A DNA stretch of 64,000 nt from Paenibacillus antri (GTDB lineage: Bacteria; Bacillota; Bacilli; Paenibacillales; YIM-B00363), in contig NZ_VCIW01000003.1 in the NCBI RefSeq assembly GCF_005765165.1, positions 124,001 through 188,000 of the forward strand. Reading direction: 5' to 3'. The notes under the pieces are model-generated. The model did no database searches. It was not told where the DNA came from and saw only the letters and a list, made by a program, of their open reading frames with translations. Numbering within the stretch: the stretch's first letter is position 1; every line of letters begins with the position of its first letter. This document shows positions 44,790-52,623 of this stretch, piece by piece. The translations under genes were made by a program, and so were the position numbers.

Positions 44790-46487
44790 TTGCTCCTTGA
44801 GCTTTCCGTCAAACATTTGGCCGTCATCGAAGAGGTGCGCGTATCGTTCCGAACCGGGTTTCATGTCTTCACCGGGGAGACCGGCGCGGGGAAATCGATT
44901 TTGATCGACGCCTTAAGCTTAGCTATCGGAGGAAGAGCTTCGGCCGACCTTGTGCGTCATGGATGCGCCGTCGCTGCCATCGAAGCTCTTTTTGACGTTC
45001 CGGCGAACCATCCGGCGAGGGACATCCTGCGGGACAACGGGATCGAAGCTCCGGAAGATGAGCCGATCATCGTTCGCCGCGAGGTGACCGCGGCGGGGAA
45101 GAGCACCGCTCGGGTGAACGGGCAGCTGGTGACGATCGTGGCGCTGCGATCGATCGGCGAGACGCTCGTTAACATTCACGGGCAGCACGAGCACCAGTCG
45201 CTGCTCCGGGCCGATCGGCATTTGGAATGGCTGGACGCGTTCGGCGGCGGCGGCATCGCGCCGGCCAAAGCCGCCTATCGCAGCGTATACGACGAATACG
45301 CCGTGACGAAGCGCCAACTGGAACAAGTGAGCCGATCAGGGAAGGAAGCGCTGCAGATGGCCGACTTGTACCGGTTCCAATGGGAAGAGATCGATGCGGC
45401 GAAGGTAAAACCCGGCGAGGATGAATCGTTACAGGAAGAAAGGCAAAGACTAGCGAATAGCGAGCGCTTGTTTGCCGCGGCCAATGACGCTTTCGAAGCG
45501 TTATACGGCGGCAAACGCGGGCTCGATTCGGTGACCCGGGCGGTGCAGCGGATGTCGGATATTTCCAAATACGATCCGGCCTCGCTGCAGCCGCTCGTGG
45601 AGCAGATGCAGTCGGCGTTCTACCAACTGGAAGACGCCGCGTTCCAAATTCGCGATTACCGCGAGAAAATCGAGTTTAATCCGGACAAGCTCGAGCGAAT
45701 CGAACAGCGTCTGCAGACGCTGCATTCGCTGAAGCGCAAGTACGGCGACTCCGCCGAAGACATCTTGGCGTACGCGGCCAAGATCAAGAAGGAGCTCGAC
45801 GACGTCGACAATCAGGAGGAGCGCATCGCGGAGCTGTCCGCTCGCCTCGACCAGCTTACGACGGCGCTGCGGACGCGGGCCGAGGCGCTGACCAGAGCGC
45901 GCCGCGCAGCCGCCGAGACGCTGTCCGGAAAACTGATGGAGCATCTGAAGGACTTACATATGGAGAAAACGAGGTTCGAGGTCGAGCTTCGTTCGAACGA
46001 GGGCGCGTTCCGGCCGGACGGCTGGGACACGGCCGAATTTCTGATCGCGCCGAATCCGGGCGAGCCGCTCCGCGGACTCGCCAAGATCGCTTCGGGCGGG
46101 GAGTTGTCGCGCATCATGCTCGCGATGAAGTCGATCTTCGCCGCGGTCGACCGGGTGCCGTCGCTCATTTTCGACGAGGTCGATACGGGGGTCAGCGGCC
46201 GCGCCGCGCAGGCGATCGCGGAGAAGATGGCCCGCCTCGCCGGGCAGGTGCAAGTGTTCGCGATCACGCATCTGCCGCAGGTCGCCTGCATGGCCGACGC
46301 GCATTACGCGATCGAGAAGAAGGTGAAGGGCGAGCGGACGTACACCGAGGTGAACGCGCTCGGCGTCGCCGAACGGACGGCGGAGCTGGCGCGCATGCTG
46401 GGCGGCGTCGAAGTGACCGATACGACGATGCGCCACGCGCAAGAAATGCTCGCGTTGGCGGATAGCAGAAAGTCCGGGCGGATGTAG
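44790..46487 (+). CDS. recN: DNA repair protein RecN
   Basis: 565 residues from TTG 44790, with AAGGGGGAA at 44775-44783. SMC-like ATPase: Walker A GETGAGKSILIDALSLAIGG (about residues 29-48), coiled-coil arms in the middle, the signature near LAKIASGGELSRIMLA and Walker B LIFDEVDTGVSG. RecN acts early at DNA double-strand breaks. Confidence 0.96.
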   Translation: MLLELSVKHLAVIEEVRVSFRTGFHVFTGETGAGKSILIDALSLAIGGRASADLVRHGCAVAAIEALFDVPANHPARDILRDNGIEAPEDEPIIVRREVTAAGKSTARVNGQLVTIVALRSIGETLVNIHGQHEHQSLLRADRHLEWLDAFGGGGIAPAKAAYRSVYDEYAVTKRQLEQVSRSGKEALQMADLYRFQWEEIDAAKVKPGEDESLQEERQRLANSERLFAAANDAFEALYGGKRGLDSVTRAVQRMSDISKYDPASLQPLVEQMQSAFYQLEDAAFQIRDYREKIEFNPDKLERIEQRLQTLHSLKRKYGDSAEDILAYAAKIKKELDDVDNQEERIAELSARLDQLTTALRTRAEALTRARRAAAETLSGKLMEHLKDLHMEKTRFEVELRSNEGAFRPDGWDTAEFLIAPNPGEPLRGLAKIASGGELSRIMLAMKSIFAAVDRVPSLIFDEVDTGVSGRAAQAIAEKMARLAGQVQVFAITHLPQVACMADAHYAIEKKVKGERTYTEVNALGVAERTAELARMLGGVEVTDTTMRHAQEMLALADSRKSGRM

Positions 46488-46604
46488 GCCGTCAGGAATC
46501 ATTTCCGAGTTTAAAACGAGCGGGGCGGGGATACCTTATAGGTACGTTATTGGCGACCGCGCCAAAGTGCCTAAGGCGTGAGAACGAAAAGGAGCGTGAG
46601 GCGT

Positions 46605-47930
46605 TTGACTTCCGGCACCAAGAAAAAACTTTTCGGACTTATGCTCGTCTTTCTCGTATGTCTTATTTCATGGTCCCCGCCGTTCCAGCGTTACGCATCG
46701 TTCCCTGAGACGCTGCACGTGTTCTCCGGCGAAGGGAAGGAGCTTTCGCTTAGTATGCCCGTTCATGCGGTCGGATCGGTGAAGGACCCCGATATCGTTC
46801 AGGTGAACGGCTCGTCCGAGCCGACGTTCGATCTGAACCTGGAGGAGCCGATCTCCCTCCAAACGTACAAAGCGGGACAGACGGAGATGCAGCTCAAGCT
46901 GTTCGGGAAAATCCCGTTCAAGACCGTCAAGGTCGACGTCGTACCGGATCTGAAGGTTATTCCAGGCGGACAGACGATCGGCGTCAAGATTAAGTCGAAG
47001 GGCATCCTCGTCGTCGGCCACCACTTGGTCCAGACGGAGGATCGCGGCAAAGTGTCTCCCGGCGAAGAGGCGAAGCTTAATGTCGGCGACGTCATCCTCG
47101 AGATGAACGGGAAGAAGCTGAACGACGTCAACAAAGTGGCGGACATCGTACAACAATCGGGCAAGGCCAATCAACCGATCGAGCTGCTCGTCCTTCGCGC
47201 GGGCGAAAAGCTGAAGTCGTCGATTTCGCCGGTGTACGATCCGTCCGATAAGGCGTACCGGCTTGGCATCTACATTCGCGATTCCGCGGCGGGCGTCGGC
47301 ACTTTGACGTTCTATGCCCCGGATCAGAAAGCGTACGGCGCGCTCGGACACGTCATCACCGACATGGATACGCAGACGCCGATCGTCGTCGGCGGCGGGC
47401 AAATCGTGCATTCCAACGTGACGTCCATCGACAAGAGCGAGAACGGCGAGCCGGGCGAGAAGCGGGCCGTGCTGATCGACGAGGATAAGGTGCTCGGCGA
47501 CATCCGGAAGAACACCGACTTCGGCATCTTCGGCAAGATGTACGAGGCCCCGGAGTACGCAAGCATGAAGGAGCCGATTCCGGTGGCGTTCGCCGACGAG
47601 GTGAAGGAAGGCCCGGCCCATATCTACACCGTCGTCAACGGGCAGAAGGTCGAGAAGTTCGACGTGGAAATCGTCCATGTGGCGAAACAGACGTTCCCGG
47701 CGACCAAGGGCATGATCATCAAGATTACGGATCCGCGGCTCGTCGCCAAGACCGGCGGCATCGTGCAGGGGATGAGCGGCAGCCCGATCATCCAGAACGG
47801 CAAGCTGATCGGGGCGGTAACGCACGTGTTCGTGAACGACCCGACGAGCGGCTACGGCTGCTTCATCGAGTGGATGCTGCGCGACGCGGACATCTTAATG
47901 AATAACCAAACGAATCCTAAGGCGAGCTAA
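46605..47930 (+). CDS. spoIVB: Stage IV sporulation protein B (SpoIVB serine peptidase)
   Basis: 441 residues from TTG 46605, favoured by AAAAGGAG at 46587-46594; an in-frame GTG at 46578 has a weaker site. One N-terminal helix (LFGLMLVFLVCLISW), a PDZ domain (about residues 120-190, GEEAKLNVGDVILEMNGKKL) and an S55 peptidase domain with catalytic Ser in VQGMSGSPII (about residue 385). SpoIVB is secreted from the forespore to trigger pro-SigK processing. A terminator follows. Confidence 0.96.
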   Translation: MTSGTKKKLFGLMLVFLVCLISWSPPFQRYASFPETLHVFSGEGKELSLSMPVHAVGSVKDPDIVQVNGSSEPTFDLNLEEPISLQTYKAGQTEMQLKLFGKIPFKTVKVDVVPDLKVIPGGQTIGVKIKSKGILVVGHHLVQTEDRGKVSPGEEAKLNVGDVILEMNGKKLNDVNKVADIVQQSGKANQPIELLVLRAGEKLKSSISPVYDPSDKAYRLGIYIRDSAAGVGTLTFYAPDQKAYGALGHVITDMDTQTPIVVGGGQIVHSNVTSIDKSENGEPGEKRAVLIDEDKVLGDIRKNTDFGIFGKMYEAPEYASMKEPIPVAFADEVKEGPAHIYTVVNGQKVEKFDVEIVHVAKQTFPATKGMIIKITDPRLVAKTGGIVQGMSGSPIIQNGKLIGAVTHVFVNDPTSGYGCFIEWMLRDADILMNNQTNPKAS

Positions 47931-47948
47931 GCGGCCTTGGGTTTTTTT
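47916..47948 (+). terminator. Intrinsic terminator of recN-spoIVB
   Basis: CCTAAGGC (47916-47923) pairs with GCCTTGGG (47934-47941), followed by seven T. The stem starts within the last spoIVB codons. Confidence 0.88.
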
Positions 47949-47974
47949 GTCGAAAATTAAATCTTTTTCGACAA
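47947..47974 (+). promoter_or_regulatory. Inverted pair of 0A boxes upstream of spo0A
   Basis: TTGTCGAA (47947-47954) and its inverse TTCGACAA (47967-47974) are both exact matches to the Spo0A-binding core TGTCGAA. They lie 95-122 bp before the spo0A start and fit direct autoregulation. I could not place a convincing SigH promoter by eye. Confidence 0.75.
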
Positions 47975-48068
47975 AAGTAATTCAGCCTCTCATGTCGAAT
48001 CCAATAAAGACCAAAAAATATGGCGGATCGCTTCCAACTGTGGCCAAGACGTCTAAGGAGGATTTGGA

Positions 48069-48908
48069 TTGCATAAGATCGAGGTTTTATTGGCGGACGA
48101 CAATCGGGAATTCGCGAATTTGTTGTCGGAGTACATCAGCGAGCAAGAAGATTTGTCTGTTGCCGGGGTCGCGTACAACGGGGAAGAAGTCATGGAGATG
48201 ATCGAGGAGAAGGGGATCGTGCCCGATGTCCTCATTTTGGATATTATTATGCCGCATCTAGACGGTCTCGGGGTGCTCGAACGGCTTAGAGAGCTCAATT
48301 TGGATCCGGCGCCGAAGATCGTCATGCTGACCGCGTTCGGCCAGGAGAACATCACGCAGAAAGCCGTGCAGCTCGGCGCTTCGTACTACATTCTGAAGCC
48401 GTTCGACATGGACGTGCTCGTCAATCGGATTCGCCAGCTGGCGGCCGGTCCGGTTCCGCAAGTGAGCAGCGGCAGCTCGGGCGGCACGTTGTCGTCGATC
48501 TCTTCGCAAATGCGCAAGCGCCCGTCGCTGCTCTCGTCGAAGCCGCAAGGCAAGCCGAACTTGGACGCGAGCATTACGAACATTATTCACGAGGTGGGCG
48601 TGCCGGCGCATATCAAGGGGTATCAGTATCTGCGCGACGCGATCACGATGGTGTACAACAACATCGAGCTGCTGAGCGCCGTCACGAAGACGCTGTATCC
48701 GGCGATCGCCGAGAAGTATCGCACGACGCCGTCGCGCGTCGAGCGGGCCATCCGCCACGCGATCGAAGTCGCTTGGACGCGAGGCAACATCGACAGCATC
48801 TCGCATCTGTTCGGGTACACGATCAACATCTCGAAGGCGAAGCCGACGAACAGCGAATTCATCGCGATGGTCGCCGATAAGCTGCGCATCGAACACAAGG
48901 TTAGCTAA
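48069..48908 (+). CDS. spo0A: Sporulation master regulator Spo0A
   Basis: 279 residues from TTG 48069, with AAGGAGG at 48055-48061. Receiver domain: acidic pocket Asp10/Asp11 and phosphorylation site Asp58 ([12 protein letters not shown]), Lys in ILKPFD. A Ser/Gly-rich linker (about residues 132-148) leads to the DNA-binding domain, whose core [20 protein letters not shown] is the near-invariant Spo0A recognition region. Phosphorylated Spo0A commits the cell to sporulation. Confidence 0.98.
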   Translation: MHKIEVLLADDNREFANLLSEYISEQEDLSVAGVAYNGEEVMEMIEEKGIVPDVLILDIIMPHLDGLGVLERLRELNLDPAPKIVMLTAFGQENITQKAVQLGASYYILKPFDMDVLVNRIRQLAAGPVPQVSSGSSGGTLSSISSQMRKRPSLLSSKPQGKPNLDASITNIIHEVGVPAHIKGYQYLRDAITMVYNNIELLSAVTKTLYPAIAEKYRTTPSRVERAIRHAIEVAWTRGNIDSISHLFGYTINISKAKPTNSEFIAMVADKLRIEHKVS

Positions 48909-48935
48909 AGACTTCGAACATACATAACGGAAGAA

Positions 48936-48976
48936 GGAGAAGGATCCCCTTGCGGGATTCGCTCTCCTTTTTTGTT
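48936..48976 (+). terminator. Intrinsic terminator after spo0A
   Basis: GGAGA (48936-48940) pairs with TCTCC (48963-48967) and ATCCC with GGGAT inside, then seven T. The stem is imperfect. Confidence 0.7.
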
Positions 48977-48994
48977 TTGGCTGACGTAGCGTCG

Positions 48995-49024
48995 AAAATA
49001 AAAAGACCCGGTTTCCCGGGTCTT
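48995..49024 (-). terminator. Minus-strand intrinsic terminator facing spo0A
   Basis: Read on the minus strand: AAGACCCGG, GAAA loop, CCGGGTCTT (9-bp perfect stem, 49003-49024), then TTTATTTT. The T-rich side is only on the minus strand, so it ends a transcript coming from the right. Confidence 0.85.
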
Positions 49025-49222
49025 CCGACGGCGCCGTTGGTTGATTTCACATCTTCAATGAGAAAGCTGTACCGGTATCTCTACCGATGGCGTCTAAAGC
49101 CGTCAAGCGTCTTTAGCACATCCCTCGCCCTCTATATCGAGTGAGAACCCTCCTGGCTGTTCGTTTCCGCTGAATTTCTTACGTCCTCCAACGTAACCAC
49201 GACCTTTCTCGTCGCCGTCTGA
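48995..49222 (-). ncRNA. Candidate structured non-coding RNA downstream of spo0A (unassigned)
   Basis: This fills most of the gene-free gap 48909-49373. On the minus strand, GACGGCG near the 5' side (49213-49219) can pair with CGCCGTC near the 3' side (49027-49033), enclosing several perfect hairpins: TTACGT/ACGTAA (49179-49196), GAAC/GTTC (49145-49162), CTCG/CGAG (49124-49141), CTAAAG/CTTTAG (49094-49116) and CGGTA-GAGA-TACCG (49073-49086). A strong terminator ends it. Base composition is less GC-rich than neighbouring genes. A 45-codon frame (49103-49240) without a ribosome site overlaps it. A possible -10 (TATACT, 49223-49228) lies just upstream. It matches no RNA family I can recall. Confidence 0.5.
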
Positions 49223-49373
49223 GTATATTATGTCCGGCATGCGGCGCTTTAAACATGGCGGAGACAGGAAAATTTCCCCTCTTGGGCGCTTCCGCGCGGG
49301 TATCGAGCGATCCCCTTTCGGAAACACTAACGGTACGACAAGTACTGAACAAGACCCGAGGAGGGGCAACCGC

Positions 49374-49571
49374 ATGAACGGACTGCTGCAGTGGATTACC
49401 AAGCTGAATTTGGTGTTGACGTTCTTGGTTTTATTCGGGGCGCACGGGCTGCTCTATTTCGCTCTCGGCAACGGGGATTGGTTTTTCCTCGCGTTGTCGG
49501 CCGCGCTCGTCTGGACGGGCGTGCTCGCCTTCGCGCAGCTGTTCGCGAGAGGGCGCTCCCGTTCCAAGTGA
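49374..49571 (+). CDS. Small membrane protein of unknown function (65 aa)
   Basis: 65 residues from ATG 49374, preceded by AGGAGGGG at 49359-49366. Two hydrophobic helices (LNLVLTFLVLFGAHGLLYFAL, in parts, and WFFLALSAALVWTGVLAFAQLF) and a basic end GRSRSK. The last 141 bp are antisense to the end of the convergent gene. No family recognised. Confidence 0.6.
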   Translation: MNGLLQWITKLNLVLTFLVLFGAHGLLYFALGNGDWFFLALSAALVWTGVLAFAQLFARGRSRSK

Positions 49572-50036
49572 GCGGGGAGCCCGTCTCGCCACCGGGGCGA
49601 GCAGCCATTCGGGCCGCAGATGATCGGGCAGATCGTCCCGCACGTATTTACGAATGTCTTCCCCCAAATACTTGCGCATGCGAACTTCGGTCTCGGCTTT
49701 GGCGAAATGCCATAACATCTCGAAGCTCGCTTTATATCCGCGGCACCAATACACGCATCCGACCCCGTCTTCGTCGCGCCGCTCTTCGGTCATCTTGATT
49801 CCCTTCTCCTTCAGCCGGCGGCGCAGTCTCGCGAGGTCCGCCGTGACGTCGTCCATCGCCCGCTGCAGCAGGTCGACGTACGGTCCTTTGGTCTTCAATT
49901 TGCTGTCTTGAATTACCTTGATGTCTCGGTCGAACACCGTCATAAGGAGGCCCAGGATCAACGCTTCCTTGATCGTCCCGAGCTCGTCGACGGCGGTGAC
50001 CGGCGGGATCATCGGCACGCGCTCTTGCTTCGCCAT
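49431..50036 (-). CDS. Conserved protein of unknown function
   Basis: 201 residues on the minus strand from ATG 50036, with GGGGGA upstream. The N-terminal two thirds are well ordered: TIKEALILGLLMTVFDRDIKVI, then a charged helical region, VGCVYWCRGYKASFEMLWHFAKAETEVRMRKYLG (in parts) with two close cysteines. After about residue 148 the sequence becomes Arg/Pro/Glu-rich and looks non-conserved, exactly where it is antisense to the 65-aa membrane protein. I do not recognise the family; the real C-terminus might once have been shorter. Confidence 0.68.
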   Translation of the reverse strand: MAKQERVPMIPPVTAVDELGTIKEALILGLLMTVFDRDIKVIQDSKLKTKGPYVDLLQRAMDDVTADLARLRRRLKEKGIKMTEERRDEDGVGCVYWCRGYKASFEMLWHFAKAETEVRMRKYLGEDIRKYVRDDLPDHLRPEWLLAPVARRAPRSLGTGAPSREQLREGEHARPDERGRQREEKPIPVAESEIEQPVRPE

Positions 50037-50129
50037 TGGCTGTTCCCCCACGACCGCGAATGTATGTTCTCGAATGTATGTTCTTATTTTATGCCAAAGC
50101 GGCTCGGTTATGCAAGGGCCTCCGCCCTT

Positions 50130-50158
50130 TTGCACGTCGGGGACGAGTATGATATAGT
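50130..50158 (+). promoter_or_regulatory. SigA promoter upstream of the cupredoxin gene
   Basis: -35 TTGCAC (50130-50135), 17-bp spacer, -10 TATAGT (50153-50158). The leader to ATG 50288 is about 125 nt and contains GGGAG/CTCCC (50212-50228). Confidence 0.6.
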
Positions 50159-50287
50159 TACTTTTGGTCTCGGCCCGCGGAAAAACGTTCGAAAATTCGT
50201 CATGTTTGGAGGGAGTTCGGTTCTCCCAAAAAGCGGGCGAGTCTTTATAATAATAGGATGTATATTGTTTGAGGGGGAAGACGACAC

Positions 50288-50665
50288 ATGTACAAATGGA
50301 TTATGGCGGTTCTGTTTTTCGGAGCGGCCGCGCTCGGCGTCGGCATCTTGTTTAGCGAGCTTCCGCAGCCGCCGAGCGAGGAAGAATTGGCGGCAGCCGA
50401 AAATACGTTAGAGATCGTAGCGAGCAACTGGGACTTCGACAAGGACGAATACGTCGTCGAGGCGGGGTCCACGATGACGCTGGCGCTCAACAACAAGCAA
50501 GGACTGCACGGGATCTCGGTCAGCGGTCTGGGCATCGAGCTGCAGGGCGCGTCGCTGTCGCAGGAAGTGACGTTCGGCGAAGCGGGCGAAGTGTACGAAA
50601 TTAACTGTATCGTTCTGTGCGGTCAAGGCCACGCGGAGATGACGGCGAAGATCGTCGTTCAGTAA
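50288..50665 (+). CDS. Membrane-anchored cupredoxin with CuA-type site (COX II-like)
   Basis: 125 residues from ATG 50288, with GAGGGGGAAG at 50271-50280. One N-terminal helix (about residues 3-22), then a cupredoxin domain. CIVLCGQGHAEM (about residues 107-118) has the CxxxCxxxHxxM spacing of the CuA centre of cytochrome c oxidase subunit II, and His in KQGLHGISV supplies the first ligand. No oxidase genes are nearby, so it is an orphan. It may carry electrons or copper outside the membrane. Confidence 0.85.
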   Translation: MYKWIMAVLFFGAAALGVGILFSELPQPPSEEELAAAENTLEIVASNWDFDKDEYVVEAGSTMTLALNNKQGLHGISVSGLGIELQGASLSQEVTFGEAGEVYEINCIVLCGQGHAEMTAKIVVQ

Positions 50666-50678
50666 AAATACGAATAAC

Positions 50679-50708
50679 AAAAAAACAGCACCTAGCGGCG
50701 CTGTTTTT
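50679..50708. terminator. Bidirectional terminator between cupredoxin gene and yqzF
   Basis: AAAAAACAGC and GCTGTTTTTT flank a short GC loop, so both strands end in T-runs. It covers the last codons of the minus-strand yqzF gene. Confidence 0.8.
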
Positions 50709-50952
50709 TCTTTTCGCGGAAACGGGGAGCGACGTAATTGCGCTTGCGGTCGCGGTAAAAAATCCACCCGCCGATGAAGGCGACGCCCGCCGCGAACAGC
50801 AGCAGCCCGGCCGCGAACTTCAGCCAAGGCAGCGTGCCGGGGCCGAACGATTCGAACACCGAGTTTTTCATGAGCAAGAAACCGTATGTGGCCATCCAGC
50901 CCGGAATGACGAGCAGCAGGACGGCGATGAATCGGGAAAATTTCGTGGGCAT
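50692..50952 (-). CDS. yqzF: DUF2627 membrane protein (YqzF-like)
   Basis: 86 residues from ATG 50952 on the minus strand, with GAAAGGA upstream. Two helices (about residues 6-27 and 46-65), then a basic tail YRDRKRNYVAPRFREKKKQRR. YqzF lies between spo0A and the bkd operon in B. subtilis, and the same order holds here. Function unknown. Confidence 0.82.
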   Translation of the reverse strand: MPTKFSRFIAVLLLVIPGWMATYGFLLMKNSVFESFGPGTLPWLKFAAGLLLFAAGVAFIGGWIFYRDRKRNYVAPRFREKKKQRR

Positions 50953-51127
50953 GCCGACAGCGTTCCTTTCAAAGTGCCAAGTCGAGTGATTCATTCATTT
51001 TACCCTATCCGCCCTTCCTACAAAAAGGGTACAATAAGAAAGAGTCTGACAAATTCATGAACGGCTTGTTATTACATAGAATCAGAGTAAGGAAATCTAG
51101 TACAGTATAGTTTCGGAGGAACGTCCA

Positions 51128-52564
51128 TTGACTCGTACATACGATATTGTAGTGCTCGGCGGAGGGCCGGGCGGTTACGTGGCGGCGATCCGGGCGGCGC
51201 AGCTCGGGAAGTCGGTAGCGGTAGTAGAGAAGGCCGGGCTCGGAGGGACATGCCTGCATAAGGGCTGCATTCCGAGCAAGGCGTTGCTGCGCAGCGCGGA
51301 GGTGCTCGCGACGGTGCGGCGCGGGGCGGAATACGGCATCGAGGTTCCGGCCGCGCCGACGATCGATTTCGGCCGCGTCCAGTCGCGCAAGGCCTCCGTC
51401 GTCGAAGAGCTGCACCGCGGCGTGCAGCATCTGATGAAGAAGCATAAGATCGACGTCGTGTACGGGAAGGGGCGCCTGATGGGGCCGTCCATCTTCTCGC
51501 CGCAGACGGGAACGATCGCGGTGGAGACGCCGGACGGGGAGGCGGTGACGCTCGTCAACGACCGCCTCATTCTGGCGACGGGCTCCCGGCCTCGCGTCAT
51601 ACCGGGACTCGAGCCGGACGGACGCTTCGTCCTGACGAGCGACGAGGCGCTGGAGCTGGAACGGCTGCCGGCCTCGCTCGCGATCGTCGGCGGCGGCATC
51701 ATCGGCGTCGAGTGGGCGTCGATGATGAGCGACTTCGGCGTCGCCGTCACGGTGCTGGAGGCGGCGGATCGGCTGCTGCCGACGGAGGAAGAGGATGTGT
51801 CGCGCGAGATGGCGGCCTCGCTCGCGAAGCGGGGCGTTCGGGTGCTGACCGGCGCGAAGGTGCTGCCGGAGACGCTGAAGAAGCGGGAGATCGGCGGCGC
51901 CTCCGAGGTTCGCGTCGAGGCGGAGCGCTCAGGCGAACGCGTCGCCGTGGAGGCGGAGACGCTGCTCGTCGCGGTCGGCCGCGCGCCGAACGTGGAGGGC
52001 ATCGGCCTCGAGAGCGCGGACGTGGCGCTCGAGCGCGGGGCGATTCGGGTGAACGGCTTCATGCAGACGAGCGAGCCGCACATCTACGCGATCGGCGACG
52101 TCGTCGGCGGGCTGCAGATGGCGCATGCGGCGAGCTATCAGGGCATCGTCGCCGTCGAGCATATGTGCGGCGCGGCGGACAAGCCCTACGATCCGTCGTA
52201 CGTGCCGAGATGCGTCTTCTCGCATCCGGAGGTCGCGTCGATCGGCCTCACCGAGCGGCAGGCGAAGGAAGCCGGCCGTCGGGTGAAGGCGGCGAAGATG
52301 CCGTTCCGCGCGATCGGCAAGGCGCTCGTATACGGCGAGCCGGAAGGCTTCGTCAAGGTCGTCGCCGACGCCGAGACGAACGACGTGCTCGGCGTGCATA
52401 TGATCGGCTCGAAGGTGACAGAATTGATCGGCGAGGCGTCGCTCGCGCGGCTGCTCGAAGCGACGCCTTGGGAGATCGGCGCGGCGATCCATCCGCATCC
52501 GACGCTGTCCGAGGCGCTCGGCGAAGCGGCGCTCGCGGTTGACGGTCGGTCGGTAGGGTTGTAA
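51128..52564 (+). CDS. lpdV: Dihydrolipoyl dehydrogenase (E3 of branched-chain ketoacid dehydrogenase)
   Basis: 478 residues from TTG 51128, with GGAGGAACG at 51115-51123. FAD site VVLGGGPGGYVAAIRAAQLG, redox disulfide GGTCLHKGCIPSKALL (Cys pair), NAD site AIVGGGIIGVEWASMM, YAIGDVVGG, and the catalytic HPHPTLSE near the end. It reoxidises dihydrolipoamide. It heads the bkd genes. Confidence 0.95.
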   Translation: MTRTYDIVVLGGGPGGYVAAIRAAQLGKSVAVVEKAGLGGTCLHKGCIPSKALLRSAEVLATVRRGAEYGIEVPAAPTIDFGRVQSRKASVVEELHRGVQHLMKKHKIDVVYGKGRLMGPSIFSPQTGTIAVETPDGEAVTLVNDRLILATGSRPRVIPGLEPDGRFVLTSDEALELERLPASLAIVGGGIIGVEWASMMSDFGVAVTVLEAADRLLPTEEEDVSREMAASLAKRGVRVLTGAKVLPETLKKREIGGASEVRVEAERSGERVAVEAETLLVAVGRAPNVEGIGLESADVALERGAIRVNGFMQTSEPHIYAIGDVVGGLQMAHAASYQGIVAVEHMCGAADKPYDPSYVPRCVFSHPEVASIGLTERQAKEAGRRVKAAKMPFRAIGKALVYGEPEGFVKVVADAETNDVLGVHMIGSKVTELIGEASLARLLEATPWEIGAAIHPHPTLSEALGEAALAVDGRSVGL

Positions 52565-52580
52565 GATGAATGTGAAGGGG

Positions 52581-52599
52581 ATTATGACCAGGTCATAAT
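52581..52599. promoter_or_regulatory. Perfect 19-bp palindrome between lpdV and bkdAA
   Basis: ATTATGACC (52581-52589) and GGTCATAAT (52591-52599) are exact complements around one A. It sits 25 bp before bkdAA in a 59-bp gap. The symmetry and AT-rich flanks suggest an operator for a dimeric regulator; the short loop makes an RNA hairpin unlikely. Confidence 0.55.
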
Positions 52600-52623
52600 A
52601 CTCGGTCTTAAGGAGGGCTCCCG

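Noticed and set aside
46532-46544. TACCT-TAT-AGGTA inverted repeat upstream of spoIVB
   Set aside because: Arms of 5 bp are too short to claim an operator without comparison, and no SigF/SigG promoter could be aligned with it.
49103-49240. 45-codon frame on the minus strand within the candidate RNA downstream of spo0A
   Set aside because: No ribosome site, codon use unlike neighbours, and the bases are better explained by perfect hairpins followed by a terminator. It is described as an RNA candidate instead.
51000-51128. SigL (-24/-12) promoter before lpdV
   Set aside because: No TGGCAC-N5-TTGCA element was found on the plus strand; only weak TACAAT- and TATAGT-like sequences occur.
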